Below are positions 1 through 14,600 of a stretch of 64,000 nt of DNA, piece by piece. The notes below the pieces were generated by a model. The model was not told the origin of the DNA and did not search any database. It saw only the letters and a program-made list of their open reading frames with translations. Position 1 is the stretch's first letter, and each line of letters starts with the position of its first letter. The translations under genes were made by a program, and so were the position numbers. The DNA comes from Beaufortia kweichowensis (Eukaryota; Chordata; Actinopteri; Cypriniformes; Gastromyzontidae): assembly GCA_019155185.1 (NCBI GenBank), contig CM032797.1, positions 8,294,881 through 8,358,880 of the forward strand, read 5' to 3'.

Positions 1-3000
1 CACAGACAAAAGCTTACAGATTGCATAAGCCACTCATGGGTCAGTCAGAAATGAACAAAAATGAGATTTTTTAGTGAAAGCGAATGTCTTTCTAAAAACT
101 GCAGGGAATAATCTGTCCTTCTTTCCAGTTCTTTTTTGGCTTGCAGGAATGAAACACTGCGGGGATGCTGCATTGTGGCAATACAAATTTGGACCATTCA
201 TGGAGGGGCGCTTTCAGCAGGTGATTTGTCCCACTACCCTTGCAGGCAGCAAAGAGAGAAATGACACTCCGCTCCATGCCTTGCAGTCATAATAATGATA
301 TGAACCGCAGCTACAAGGCCATGAAAGAAAGTTGTGCATAGCAGGCTAGTGAACAGAAAACAATGAATATGTAACCCCCAACCAGGTGTGAGGAGCTAGT
401 CAAGGATGGAGGAATATAATTTAAAAAAAGAAAGTTTCAATGTATAATAAGCTATCCGAGCCGGGCGTGTTCATTTAGAAAGATGCTGCAAACGGCAGCA
501 TGCTGCAAAAAAGTAGCAGTCTTTGAAGCCAGAAATGATTCCCAGTTAACAGGCGAGCCAGGGGTGACACCTCAGAGCGGTTTACGTGTACGAGGATGAA
601 CTGCTTGGAACGCGGCAGTGTCTCGACCCGTCTGTCTTTTCGCTGAATGTATCAGCTCACAAAACACTTTGTGCTGACAGCACTGCTCGCAGAATCATAG
701 CAAATAAAAAGCCTGCTCGCACTGCTCAAATCCCATTCGCAAAAATAATAAAATGTCTAACTCAAACAGGACGGACAGCTCAGCGGTAAACACTGTGTCG
801 AGCTGCGACACACAACACAGTTTAGCAAACATGTCTCATTTGCCATCAGATGGGATTTCTGAGTTAATAATATGAGCAGTTCATTTCAATACATTCCGTT
901 CTGCATGAGGATTAATTATAAGCTTTGCTTAAAAGACTAGTTTCATTATACCACACAGTAAAAAGTCACACTACAAAGACGTGAATTGAAACTACTGTAG
1001 CGAACGTGCCAAATCTGTACATTTGATGTATTAAGCTCATCTAAGGAGCCAAAATGATCCCAAGTGAATTATTTGCTAATTAGAAGCAAATGATTTTAGT
1101 CGTCTGTTGTCCACATGGACGGTTTGAAGATAAATCAAAATGTAATTTAGCAAAAGTTCTGTTTTTCGTTTGCCATTAAATTGGATTTACCTTTTTCCAG
1201 GTCTCTAAACGCTTTTACAGTTAATTTCAACTTATTTTTACTAAGCGCTCAGTGATATATTGCAAGATGTCAGGTGCACAACGCCTACTTGGAAGTGAAT
1301 TTCAATAGTCTGTCAGCCCATGAAATTTTCTTCCTGTCTGCCACCTCTACCAATTTGGCACCTGCAAAAATATGTGCAAACTCTCAAATTTGCTAAACAG
1401 TTGTACCACTTTAACATAGGGCATTTCAGCGGAAATAATCTGTCTACAGCCCTACAGGGACTGGATTTGTTTCGTTGCATCAGAACTTAATCTCAGTAAT
1501 AGCTGTGGACAGACGTGCCAGTAAAAACTTACAGCATCTTTACATTCTATAAAAATAACAAATTACCCAAATAATATCACACAGCCTAAAAACCAAAACA
1601 AGACTTTATTCTCTAACCACTCACAATCCAGTTTAGCCAGGTGCTAAATGATCCGTAATATCACAGCACCATGAGCCTGAATTAGGCGTATATATTGTGT
1701 CCTACTCAGCAAAATTAGCGCTATTTACCTGCTGTGATTACTGCAGAAAGCAGGCGGCCAACAGAATGTTCTTTGAGAGAGATGGTTGTTTTCAATTTCT
1801 ATTGATTGTGGCAGCAGTAATTCATCAAATGACGATCAAATGATGGAGAAGAGCTTCACAATCTAGTAAACTCTCAGCATTTTAATGGTGCCCAGAAAAC
1901 GGTAGTTGACCGGTGCTGCTACATTCGTTCACATTCGGCCTGAAAGATAAGAACTGCACTGTTAAAACTATGTTCAGATCACATTTTATGGATGGTTTTA
2001 TGAGGATACCTGCTTTTGTAAGTGAACCAGGAACTAAAAGCTCACAGACAGCATGTGCAAATAAACAACGCTATCAGTTTCTTTGTGAATTCCCAATACA
2101 AACATCCCAATTTCAATCCCTATAATTGAGTGCAAATGGAAAATGTTTTCAAAAGAGAAACGCAAGGACCCTCAGGGCACACATTTAATTGTTCTCGCAC
2201 TCATCCGACTGCTTGTTTCTCCTCACGTTGGCGTGATACCACAGAGCCTCAGCCACAATTGTAATTATGCACGGGTCATTCACCTCTGTGGGAGACCAGC
2301 AGCGATGATGTCACGGACGGCACGGTACAAAAGGTTCGACATCAAAAAGAGGCAACATCACTTTATCCCGTTTTTTAAATGACGCAATGCTTACTTAACC
2401 GTCAGCGCAGCATGCAGAAAACCGAGTGTGAAGGGATGACTACATTTAATTAAAAACTCAGTTTGTGGCCCTTCAGTTGTTTTTTTCAATTAAATTTCTC
2501 TTCAATATAGATGAGCGTTCCTGTGCCACTTTCAGCTCGTAAATTTCAGCATAACTGGTAATTACCTTTGATCCACCATGCCGATTTTGCAGCAGCCTCT
2601 TCCACTGATTAATGAGTTTCCCCCCAATGTCTTTTTATGAGAAGCACTGATGTAGCCGAGGCCCACTGCAAAGCACAGGCAAGGATTTTGCACGACAAGT
2701 TCATGGGTCGATAAACTGGTTAGCAATGACTTTCCTGCATTCCCCTAGCACGATGACAGCTTCTTCCCATTCGACCAACATTCAACAAAAGCAAGTTCAG
2801 GCCTCACAAACGGCACATTTTTCATAATGTTGACGATTGGCATAAAGTCTGATTCACATTGCAGCACTAATGGATATGTAAATTAACCACAGTTATTCTG
2901 TTTCCCCCAAGACAAATATAAATAAATATAAAAATGGACACAACTATGAAAATAAGACTGATTTCCATTAATATCTCATTTATTTATGCCAAAAACCTCA

Positions 3001-3974
3001 GAAACTAAAAACTCACTCACTGAAATCATTAACTGGAGCAGCAAACATTATTTCCCCTATACAAATTCTGTCAATTTTTTTGTCATTTTTGTGTGCAATA
3101 CGCATCAGACGGTCTGTGGGCGGTCTATGCCATCTAAGGCATCCACTATTCTGATATTTTTACTGTGGAGGATGAGGAACCAAGGTCACCAGAAATAGGT
3201 CATACTGTTAGTATGATCTTCTTATGCAGACATTTTACAGATTAAAGGAGACTAAAACTCAATAAAACACAAACCATATGTTAATGATCTTTAACGTTGC
3301 CAAACTGTTACATGACAAACCCGCTGGCTATAAACTACGGCTCCTCTTTGGAACATTGTTCAAAATTGACTTTGTTCAAAATGAAGATTCTTATACAAAA
3401 TCAGGTGGGAATTCTGATAAGTGGGTGACAGAATGTCTTTTGCCTTATCAAACACTGACCACGTTTGAGTTTTCTTCCTCACAGGGCATTTCAGTTTGGT
3501 GAGATTGAGATAATGGAGCCCATCGCTACCATGACTTCACTTTCAGGCAAGATTGCTTTACAGTGAAGTGACTTAGCCCAGGGGAAACCACACGGTTACA
3601 CATAGTTAGTGAAATCTTTACAGATAAGACAGTCATTCTTAATCGCAAGGGAAAGTGTGGGAGATAAAGAGAGAATATATATTACAAAGAACCTTTGTGT
3701 CTGGTAACCTTCTGGAGAAAGGAAAAGGGTATCATGGTTTGAAAAGAAGGACTGGAAAGGTAAAGAGAGAATGGGAAGGATAAGTGGATACACAAAACAC
3801 ACACACACCGAGTCCAAATTTAACCAAGCTTCAAATATGAGTAAAAATTAAACACATTTGACAATAAAAGTGATTTAAGCAAATCAAATTAAAAAAAGAA
3901 AATCACACTAAATACTTAAAAAGATATTTTAGACAATACAAAAGACAATATTTTCAGAAAGGTCTCTGTTGTTG

Positions 3975-4115
3975 CCGTACAATGGAAGTCAATGGAGGCC
4001 AATGTTGTTTGATTACCAACATTTTTCACAATATCTAATGTGTTCTGCAGATGAACGAAATTGCAAAAGGCTTTGCAATGACATGAGTAAAAGTAAATGA
4101 TGAAAGATTTCTTAG
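3975..4115. repeat. Fragment of the same common short DNA element, copy 2
   Basis: TACAATGGAAGTCAATGGAG, TTGATTACCAACATTTTTCA and AGTAAAAGTAAATGATGAAA follow the other half of the element. Confidence 0.5.
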
Positions 4116-4519
4116 CCTATTCAGAAAACGTCTGTGCAATGTGCATCTTTAAAAAAAAACAGAAACAGTAAAAAAATACTATGCAGACTCGATTCATTTT
4201 ATGCAGTGTCTCCACAACAGATTTTGTAAGTGATATATTAAGGACAAAATCACAAAGCATCTTCACCAGTCTTGCTGAGTCTAGACTGACACAATGACTC
4301 TAATAGAGTTTGAAAAATACACTGTCATGTCGCTGAGGAATATTTATGGCCGTTAAATTTTCTCTGTAGCAGATGAGTTATTTTTGGACTCTGGTTCAGC
4401 ATTATTCCTGTTTTTTGTGTCCATGTTTGCGGCAGTCTCTATTACTCCAGCTCGATCTGTGTTGGGTTATGAGGTGACCTTGGTGAATGTGAATCAGGGC
4501 AACTGGCAACTGTGTTCTT

Positions 4520-4524
<5 letters not shown>

Positions 4525-4553
<29 letters not shown>
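4525..4553. repeat. (CT)14 microsatellite
   Basis: Pure CT run of 14 units in clstn2 intron 1 (GA on the transcribed strand). Short Ser-Leu repeat frames through it are artefacts. Confidence 0.95.
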
Positions 4554-4555
<2 letters not shown>

Positions 4556-5287
4556 AGAACCTCAATCCACACTAATCCATCAGGGTTATCAGAACTCCAC
4601 TCCCTAATTAGGAGACCGGGGAACTGGGCGGCAGGCTTTGCCATACCCCTCCCTCCCCACCCTACTTCATTTTAAAAAACCACTGAAAACAGCAGCCGGC
4701 TCTTGGCGCAGCGCTAACGTGGCAAGGTCGAGAGATATCAATCTTGGGTTGTTGTCGGAACGGAGGAATGCGCCAACGCGACAAGTGAGCGCTGCATCGC
4801 AATGACCCATTAAACAGGCCGGAGGAGGAGAGATTTTCACTCTCAAAGACCTTTTAAATCTTTAACTACAACCAGATTTGACAACACCAGGGTTTAACAG
4901 CAGTTCTCTTTCAGTTGGGCATCACAGCGTATTCGTACTGTCACAGAAAAAATCTTCACATCAACAGGGGGTTAACACATTTAAGTTCCCTAATGTTCAC
5001 ATTATGAATAAAACCAATCAGTGCTGTGTGCAGCTCTGTTGCCATGGGCTTATTATTCAGATCAACTCATCTAATGGCTTATCTATTTATGAAATGCATC
5101 TTATACCCACGATCATTTATATTGCCTCAGGTGATGTATAGACACCCTCTGTAATTACAGGAGCAATGAGCGCACAATTTCAGGGTGGTTTACGGTATGT
5201 TTATGGAAATGTTTGGAAAGCTATTTAGAAAATGGAGCTTTTCAAACAACTTTTTATTGTTTAACTATAGTCAAACAATCATTAAAT

Positions 5288-5539
5288 ATGACTCTGCCTT
5301 TAAAAACCCAGCTAAAGTCATTTTTGTGATTTACAGTTTTCTACATAAAGTCACCCCAAATAATGTTAAAAACATTCTGTGAAAACATAACCTTAATATC
5401 TTTAATATTGACTGAGTAATGACATGCCAAAGATTGAAATAATAATGATATTTATAGGTGAAATCAAAATGAAATAACTGCTTGTTATCTCAGAATTAGA
5501 TTTTTAGACTTAAGCCTGGATTTCACAGACAGGGTCACA
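5288..5539 (+). repeat. Short DNA element, GTGACCCTG family, copy A
   Basis: Ends TGACTCTGCCTTTAAAAACC and, at the right, TTTCACAGACAGGGTCACA; the inner part (AATATTGACTGAGTAATGAC ... CAAAGATTGAA) matches copies at 19.8-20.0 and 24.9-25.2 kb. A palindromic, non-coding element of about 250 bp. Confidence 0.8.
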
Positions 5540-5885
5540 AATAAGTGACCCTGTGGTCCTGTCCCCCAGTGTGGGGAATAATTACCAACATTCACAACAT
5601 TTATTTTAAGCCATGTTGTCTTTTTTATAGTGGATTAGCTATTCATTCACATGAACCAAGCGAACAAACCAATTCGCTACAACTAATTCCCCATTGCTTC
5701 ATAACAAAGAATGTGAACAGATTTGATTTTGATTATTGCCTCAGCTTACTATCCTGTAATGTTGCAAGTGTAATAAAACAGGCAGAAAAATACAGCAATG
5801 TTGCGTTTTCATGCACTACTGTTGGAAAAAACAAATAGATAAAAACAACTGAACTACTGAAAACAACAATGAAAAATGCAGTTAA

Positions 5886-6003
5886 AGGTAAAGTGTGTGC
5901 AATTAGCAAAACCATTCAGAGTTCATTGAGGCCGGACATAAAAACATTGGTTCAACCAACGTCAATGTGTTTTGCAATGTTTTCAAAACGACACACTTTA
6001 CCT
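5886..6003. mobile_element. 118-bp TTAA-flanked inverted-repeat element
   Basis: Starts AGGTAAAGTGTGT and ends ACACACTTTACCT, a perfect 13-bp inverted repeat, and is flanked by TTAA on both sides (5882-5885, 6004-6007). TTAA duplication is typical of piggyBac-type insertion. No coding capacity. Confidence 0.75.
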
Positions 6004-7139
6004 TTAAGTTAGCAGCATAGCCTATTACCCCAACACTGATATATTGCTCCGATATTGTCTAGAATATACACATGTTTTGTGGAGAACCAAATTGTGCATG
6101 AAATTAGCATCCTGCATGGAGTACGTAACAATCACTTTCCCTGGCCCCTTTCCCAACCGCTGTCACGGTTTTTCTCCCTTCAAGGCCTCAGTCCTCTGTA
6201 TTAATTGCCTGGTTAATTAAGAAACTATCAGAAAGGTTTGCAGGAGAGAGCCAGTGTCCTGGGGGAGAGATGACTCTAACAAACTGAATAAAGACGAGAA
6301 GTGCTAATCGTGGAGACACTAGTGAGAAATACTCTGAGTCGGGCCAGGATTGCAACACGAGATGAAATCTGCCTTGATGGGAGGTACAATTTTTTTTGCA
6401 CTGGAAATACACAGCCAAACACAAAAGTGAGAAGAGAGAGGAGGACAACAGACAAAGAATGAGAGAATGTTATGGCAAGCTCGAATGACAATTCAGCCAA
6501 TCTTTAAAATTATGTTCAATTCAAGTTCCACACTTTTTAATTCTCCTTTATAACCACAGGTACAATGTACGAGCCAATAGCAAATTATAACCTTAAAACA
6601 CCTCTATTCAATACATGTTAAAACATTCTCTTTGATAGAATTTAAAACTGCCCACATGCTGTTCCAAACCCATGACTTCTTTGTTTGACTTTAACGTTTT
6701 TCAGTATTCCAGCTGTTTTCAGCAGGGTTGCATGACATGTTAGCTAACCCATTAACTGATGTCTAAAATAGAGCCTTATTGTTACCATACCTTGTGTTAC
6801 ATACCTATGTGTTACAGCCTGCCATTTGCAACTGACAGAGAGAGAACGAGATAAAAGCGAGCAAGAGTTTGGGAATGTTTTCTCATTAATGGTTCTCTGT
6901 GTCTCTGTATTCTCATTTACCATGTGTCCCGACCATCTGCGGTCCTTCCTTTCCACTGCCTTTTAAAAAGCCCCAATGCCAATCTGAGTGGTAAACAGAT
7001 GATGAACACTGAACGAAGAGACGGGTGCCAAAAATAATGTGTGGAGAGAGAGAGATATGACGGGGCCCCGGGCATCAAGGAAGCACCCACACTCCTTCTG
7101 GATGAAACCGTGTCATTAAGTTCATTCACAGCCAAGCTG

Positions 7140-7260
7140 GTGTTTTATAAACATGTTCGGATCACGCCGCGCTCTTATTTGTAGCCGAAGAAATGCTAAT
7201 GTGGTTAATGATGCTAATGTGGAAAAGCATTTGGGAATGGATTGACTTATCTAGGCGCAT
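7140..7260. promoter_or_regulatory. Paired ATGCTAATGTGG motifs
   Basis: The 12-mer ATGCTAATGTGG occurs at 7193-7204 and 7211-7222, an 18-bp period. Each contains a TAAT core next to an ATGC half-octamer. Surrounding sequence is non-repetitive. Could be a homeodomain/POU site pair or a small duplication. Confidence 0.25.
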
Positions 7261-8782
7261 CGGGGGGAAAAAACATGCCGCTTCCTGGTTTAAGATCTGA
7301 TGAGTTTGTTAAGTTTGAGGCCATATAAAACTTGAAAGACTATCGAATGTGCTCAGAGCATAAAAACAGCAATAAAAACAGGAAAGTGAATATTCAAGGA
7401 TGATTTGATCAACATCCTATGTTTGTTTCTTGAAAGAAACCCCTGAAAAAGTCGATTCTCAGTCTTGGTTTAAAAGGTGGAGGAACTTCATAAAGCAAGC
7501 CTATATTTGGGGAAATAATGAGGAAATTGCCTCAGGTATTGTTCTTTTTTGAGTGTGCGAACTGCTTAAAAGAATACGTTAGAATATAGAGAGAAACCTC
7601 CCGGGCTCTCTCACCCGTCAGGAGCAGATAAGTGTTTACCTTCCGTGATGAAGTCACAAACCTTCAGCACTGGGGCTAATGTAAGCTGTCCATCTCCATA
7701 GCCTCAGAGCTCAATTTGCTTATATTATTGTTTGCGCTGAATAGGACACGTGGGAGAGAGAGGGTATGAAGAGTAGACGCGCTACACAAAACAAAAATAA
7801 AAAATGGACAGCAGAAAAAACGGTGGGTGTTTTGATTCAACTCGGAGTAAATCTGCACACCTGATTTGACTACACACAAAAACATGATATTCAGATTTTT
7901 AATCTTAACAGTACCTTTAAAGATTTTGCAAAACCTTACGCTCGCTTACGTGTCAGTTGAAAGGGCATCCTGGTGGATATTACATTACAGCTTGAAATGG
8001 TTAATATTATTTGGGAAGAAGATATTCCTGATGTTCTTGGAAGGTCCTTTGCTCTTCCAAGAACAAAGGAAGCGGATGGGAAGATGGATGGTCTGTTGAG
8101 GCAGCACAATGTAACGTCTCCTCTAATGTTGAAATAATTGTGGATATTAAAGCGAGGGGAAAATGCCAGCTCAGCCTAGAGATGCAGGAAAAAAGAATCG
8201 AGAGAGGCAATAATGCAATAAAGAGTCAGGCACTGGTGGAAGGGTGATTTCATTAAAAACAATAATGGTCACGACTGACTGGACCAAATGCTGGAGGACA
8301 TGTTGTTCTTTTACAAATATGGCCTCATGGTCCTTGTCTTCAGTCTGAACAGTTTTCTTTCTATATTTTTTGTTCTCTACTTTTTAATTTTTTGGGGGTG
8401 ATAAATGAGCACAGTAAATTTTGGCAAACTCACCCAAACGCCCAAACCTAAAGTGACTACACCATTACTCAAAAGATTTGTTTGAGACTTTTGTGCAGAA
8501 AGTGAAAGAGAGTAATAAGGGTACCAGTAATAAAACAATGTGGTTTCAAGAGATTAAATTGTTTAAAGTCTCTTTGCACTGTTGGTTGCTAGCAAGTCAT
8601 CCAACTTGACTCTTGTATTATAAAGTTCGTCTATTGAAAAGCCAATAGATTTTAGCTACAGCTATTTACTAGTTGATTGCTAGTGGTACTTTGGGTGGGA
8701 CATTTATTATAAAGCACATCTGATAGCACATAGTACTATGAATACATAGCACATAGTATACATATACATTTACATATACATA

Positions 8783-8975
8783 TGGGCAGTTTTAAAATAT
8801 ACTGTAAACAAATATAAACTGTATACAAATATACAGAGTCCTATAGTGTAACACCAAATAAAAATTTACAATAAAGATAAATCTCTCTCATGCTACAGTA
8901 CTTGTACATTATTTTTTCGACATTTTTGCTGTCACTCTATAGGACATGTTTACATAAATATTTGTCAACTACCAA
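8783..8975. repeat. Diverged copy of the palindromic GGGTAGTTGAC element
   Basis: Left arm GGGCAGTTTTAAAATATAC ... TCCTATAGTGTAAC at 8785-8853 and right arm GTCACTCTATAGGACAT ... TTTGTCAACTACC at 8932-8973 are inverted, imperfect copies of the same termini seen at 37.8-39.0 kb. Confidence 0.65.
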
Positions 8976-10084
8976 TATACATTATACATAGATATACAAA
9001 TATGGTATGTTTCAGGCAGATATACTTCTAGTTACCTATTATATGGCCATGGCAGAAGTTAAAAGTATGGATATGGCTTTGCATAGATAATGTTAGCAAG
9101 TGATTTTATTGCACGAGTTATTGATCTCAAACAGTTTTAATGAGTTTTATTACATGGATGTAAGTGGGCAGAATGAGGAATCGACACCCATTAGCAGAAC
9201 AAGAAAACATCTCCAAAATGTTTTTACTATAAAAAGCCAAATGGATCACTTACTATTTTTCTACAAAAAAAAGAAAAAATGCTTACTGTTAAAGTCAACA
9301 TACTATTGACACTTCAAAAGCCAGTGTACTGTTCCTGAGGCACAAAAAAACTGTTTCAAATACAATTACTCCTCAACACTTTGAAAAAAGTGTCTTTTTA
9401 AAGAGATAATAATTAAAATGAGTCCTGCTGCATTGCTCTTCTTGTATCGTAAGTCTTCAGTAAAAAACTAAAGCCATAGTAACGGTGAGCTTTGCACTTA
9501 GTCCAGATGCTATTGTGCTCAATGTATTTTGTACAGTGTTTTTTTTATACTACTTAGTAAAATAAATGTTCCTTGCTTTCTTAAGCCGCACTGGCAGTTT
9601 GGTTGTTAGCGAGAAATGAGTCTGCTTCTCAAATCCCTCAAAAGGATGAAAAGAAACTATTATAGCTGGCAGTAGCTCCATGGTTCCCCTGCCACTTTTC
9701 ATCATGATAAGTAAATTCAGTCCAATTTCAATACATATATTTCCAAAGCACTCTTAAGATAATAATCCCCTTGGAGCACTCTAATTTACACATTTTATAC
9801 AAATCGATTCATACCATGAAAAGGCTGCATAAGGACAAAACAGTGGTCTAAATACTCCTACCAGTTGCATAAGCTGAAACATAATTTCTTGATGTTAACG
9901 TTTGTTGTGAACCAAGTGTGGGCAATCTCCTTTTACTTTAGGGTTTAAAGAATTAGAATAGCCATTACAAACCAGACAAAACAGACAAAAAGCAAAACAT
10001 TTACCTTGATAGCAAAACAACCAAAAAACAGAAAAAAACAGAGAAAAACTCATTAAAAAACTCAAGAAAAGCTTATTAATAGGC

Positions 10085-10176
10085 TGAGAAAGATTAATCT
10101 TAACTGTTAAGAGTGTTTTTCTACATTTTTTTGTATGTCACACCATAGGACATAACCATTGGTCAACTACCCATAT
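10085..10176. repeat. Half copy of the palindromic GGGTAGTTGAC element
   Basis: Only the right half is present: TTAATCTTAACTGTTAAGAG, then TGTCACACCATAGGACA and TGGTCAACTACCCATAT. It aligns with 37926-37968 and with 8930-8975. No left arm is found nearby. Confidence 0.6.
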
Positions 10177-11430
10177 GCAAAATTATAGTTTATACCTGTG
10201 TACTATACCTTGCATATATAGATTTAAAATTCAGTTATTTTTTGAGACACAGATTATAAGGTATGCTTAAACATAAGGTGGATACATATATTAAATATAA
10301 CAAATGTATTGATACCTTTAAAATAAGTCACAGAAATGTGTTACATTTTATCACAAATCAATTCTGTAGTATTTTGAAATATATTCTAGTATATGACATA
10401 CATGCAAATGTTTGAATTTCACATATAAATATATGCTTTGTATTTCCATATCAAATTTATTTATAGGCCTCGATTATATACGTTTAAAATCTATAACATC
10501 TCTGTGTTGTCCCACAAAATCACCTCAGTACATCAACAACACCTCTTTTACTGTCATTGCTTTTATGTGAGGCAGGAAAGAGATTTATCCCCATCCATTC
10601 CCAGCATCATTTTAGCTATCAGGCAGCACTGTAATTCCTTCTTAACAAGATCCAATCAATGGCACATAAGTTATCTCTCTCATTGGCAAAGACATCATTT
10701 AGAGCCTCCATTTCAGCCCAGAGCCAACTCTTCCTCCATTACTGGAACACAAGACGAACAGAAGCAACTTGTTGCCTCTCTTTCCCAAACTGAGCCCAAT
10801 ATTCTCAGCACTTGACTACATTGCCAGCAAAAGGTTTGAACTGATCTCTGCCACCCGCTCTCAATGAAGTAAAACAGACCTTTGGGATACTGTATGAGCA
10901 TTGAGTGCCAGCCGCACATGGCACGGCAGTCCTCGGAGCCTCTGCTTAGGGAACAACCGAATCAGACTGCTTTTCTTCTACCCGCTTGATCTAAAGCCAT
11001 GGCTGCGGTATCAGTGAGCACAGAGTCTGTCTGGTGCCAGGGGAACACATGGCTATGATATCTAATAAAGGCAAATGTTGTGCGACTCCATTTTAAAAAA
11101 GCCATTTTTCTTTCATGCATGTCATGTCCTGCAGGGCATCTCAGCCCTGTGCATCTGCGTTTTTTATTTCAATGAAGCAGCTGATGTTTGTCGAGTCCTG
11201 CAGCACACATTTTCCTGAATGTGCAGAGCTAAAGACTTTAAGGCAAATATATGTCTTACCTCATTAGCGTATCCCTGTGTGTGCACATTAGCTTGTTCTG
11301 TTTGCATCTACAGTATAAAAATACTTAAAAAATATTAAAATATATTCAGTTGTACTGTTTGTTTTAACAGTACATGAGAAATATTTAAGAAAAAATATAA
11401 AATATACACATTGCAGGTTACTAAGGTTAA

Positions 11431-11685
11431 TTTAACCTGTTAACTGTCACCGCTCCTCAGGAGGAACACCTATGTTATTTCCCTACTCACAATATTTCAT
11501 AGTTGAATTTTAATCTAATCATGACAAACTATAAAATGATGGAAAGGTATAAGATTCAAGATGAAATATTTGACAAATTTTAATAACAATAAACATGAAC
11601 AAATTTTTTTATAATAAATGTTAATGTTACTCTAATTTATAAAATACTTTTTTTTTAAAACGGGGAAAAAACGTAAAAAACATTC
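11431..11685 (+). repeat. Short DNA element, TTTAACCTGTTAACTGTCAC family, copy A
   Basis: Left end TTTAACCTGTTAACTGTCAC; the body, including AAACTATAAAATGATGGAAA and CAAGATGAAATATTTG, matches 17142-17515. The right terminus is missing. Confidence 0.75.
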
Positions 11686-14600
11686 ACTAAAATGAATCAA
11701 TAGAGGACAATTTAGGATGAACTGATTCACTTGAATAAATCACACTTTCAAACATTACAAATGAAACGGAGAATGAGAGATATTATTACAGAGATGTAAA
11801 GCTTCAGCACACTTACTGGTATCCATAGCAAAATAGGCACTAACATTTGTGTTTTTATGCTTAAAACACCATAATCCAACGCACCGGAGTCCCTTTGATC
11901 CACAGCTCAGAGATGTTTATTTAACATGTGTTCCTTGTCATCGAACGCTATCAGCTAGACCTGCATATGTGCTTTCTTGTAATACACTACTTTGGAATTC
12001 CAAACACGATGGACAGGAAAAATGCTTACAAAAAGAGATAAAGACACTTGACAGGTCCGATCTCTCTGTGGCTTACTATTTTGCATTAAACATTCTCTTA
12101 TCACAAAAACACTATGGCCAAACCATATCCGAAGCTGTCAAGCAACTCAGCGGCTAATGTCAGGACAATATTGAACAAATGATGAGGTCACAGATAAATA
12201 TTTGCTTCAAGGCGTGACAGACTTAGCATACGCAGGCCTGGGTAAAAGAAGCATCCCCCTCTCCATTAATTTAACCAGATGCGGTATGCAGAAGTCCTAA
12301 CAATGCCCTTTGCTGATACAGAGGACAGCATTTATCTGCAGGTAAAATGGTCTTAAAAGGACCCTGGTGAAAAGGGACGAATGCATGGCAATGGCAAGTT
12401 GGAGAACAATAAGATTGCTGTTAAGATAAGCGAGTTTTTTTTTAATGGGGCACGCTTAAACTGTGACACAAAGTCTCCTTATTCAAGGTGAATACTGAAT
12501 GAGACAAAGATCAACTAAATGCTGTGTTCTTCATGAACAACATGTCTAAAGCTTACTTTGCTAGTGTTTTTTTATGCATTTCTGTAAGTGTTGAAAAGTG
12601 ACATTCCATCAGAGCTTTATTTTTCTGGCTTAAATACAGCTTATGTTAGTAATGAACATTGTCAATAACACACTACACTTGAACAATAACACTACTATGC
12701 AATAAAAATACAGAAAAATTATATTATAAATGATAAAATATTATAAAATGTTTATTTCAAAGATATATATATATATTTTTTTTAACAAAAAATAAAAAAT
12801 TTATATTATTATAATATATTATCTTTATTAAACATCTTTATTTTATTTTTAATGTATGTTATAAAACTATATTATTAAAACAAATATATAAATATTTAAT
12901 TAATGTATTCTAGATATATTCTATATTTCCCCTCACAGACTAATTTGTTTTAAATAAACTCATTTACATGATCCACATAAATCGATTCACTAGAATGAAT
13001 CATGTGACAAAACAAACAAATGTTGTAAGTTACAAGTTAACAGCATCACTACTTCCATGTAGTTACTCCTCAAAACTACCTCGCAATAAGATGTATCTGC
13101 CTGCGCTAAAGTTAACACTACACAAGCCACTAATGATAAGTCCAAATATAATCTGTGAATAATGTCAGATACGGTTGGGTCACGGTTTGGTCTTGGTCTC
13201 TAGCAGTTATACTCTGTAATAAGCCGAACTGCGACCATAGGCTAATGAACATGAGAAAGTGAAGGTTAATGCCATCCTTAGGGAGTACACCTGAGGGGAA
13301 GTACAAACCTGCTGCACTTTCTGCCAACCGAGCTATTTCTGGAAAAGGAACCAGACGGTGAGAAGACATACTTGTATTGCAGTCTGGCCTGAGAACGGGT
13401 CACGGTTTCTACGTTGCGTACATGCAAGACATGCGACCAAATGTTTTCTGATGCCCTAAATGGCACTTGTTAGGACGGCTGGGCAAGATATCCAAAAACT
13501 TAGAGAAGGTGACGCCAATTACAATAAGATCAATTGAATTACACGTCAAAAACGTTGCCATAGTTACAAAGCTCTGATTAGTGTTTGGCAATCACGATAA
13601 AATCCTCATCTTCCTTTCTTTTGATTACTCATACCACAGTATGTTCCCCATGGAGGCCAAATCTCCATAAAATAATCTCCAATTACGTACAAGTGCAAAT
13701 CACAACTCCAAGATGTGTGTGATATTTGGACCGCATGCCTCATAAGTAGGTTGTGGTTTAACTTTTTCTTGCGTGGCCCAAAGGCATGTGCGTAGAACAG
13801 AGTCTTGTGTTGAAGAGAAACATCTTAAGGGGAATTACTCAGTTTCCAAACAGATAAAAATAAAATACGCTTTGTGAAAACATCTGCTGGGTTGCCAGTT
13901 GCTCTCTGAAAAGCAAACATGTTGTAATTCTACCACAACAGCCGAAATCATAGAATTCATGTGAACTACATAAAGTTAATGCAGTCTGCGCTCACCTATA
14001 TCTTTGCTCTGACTTTATCAGGTCAGATTGTTAGTTAGCACAGAGGTGGTGGTGGTAGTGATCTATCACTTAATGAACATATACATTATACTGTATGTCT
14101 TTATTAGGTAGACTAATGACTGTACAAACACTTCATGTATAACAAAAATCCAGGTCAAATATTTGTGGTATTCGATGTGAGCTTTACTAAATCAGGTTGG
14201 GTAAATATTCAGATATCACTTTGAATAAGAAATTTGGCAAAAGAATAAAGACAGCAACCAGTGTATAATGTGCATTACATGAAACAAACCATTCACAAGG
14301 TGCTAAATCCGTAAACTCACCCTTTCAAATACAGTATTTCCACATTATCTAATCCGAAATCTATTGTTTTGTTATGATTATTTAAACCAATTTCAAGACT
14401 TGAAAGGTTGTGGGTTAATTTTGCAGGTACGTCTAATTGACTTACTGTATCGAATTAAAGCCTTAATTAGTCAAGACAGCTAAGACACTTATTAGGAATA
14501 AAGCAAATTACAACGCCCAGCAATTACATTGCTGTCTTCTGTGATACAATCTGTTTCATCTACAAAACATTTTGGCAATGCAAACAAGCAAAACAGAAAA

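Noticed and set aside
4384..4644. Frames with Ser-Leu or Arg-Glu repeats on both strands
   Set aside because: Translations of the CT microsatellite; the same applies at 44122-44375.
10438..10815. 125-codon plus-strand frame
   Set aside because: Low-complexity start in AT-rich sequence, no recognisable motif, an overlapping frame on the other strand.
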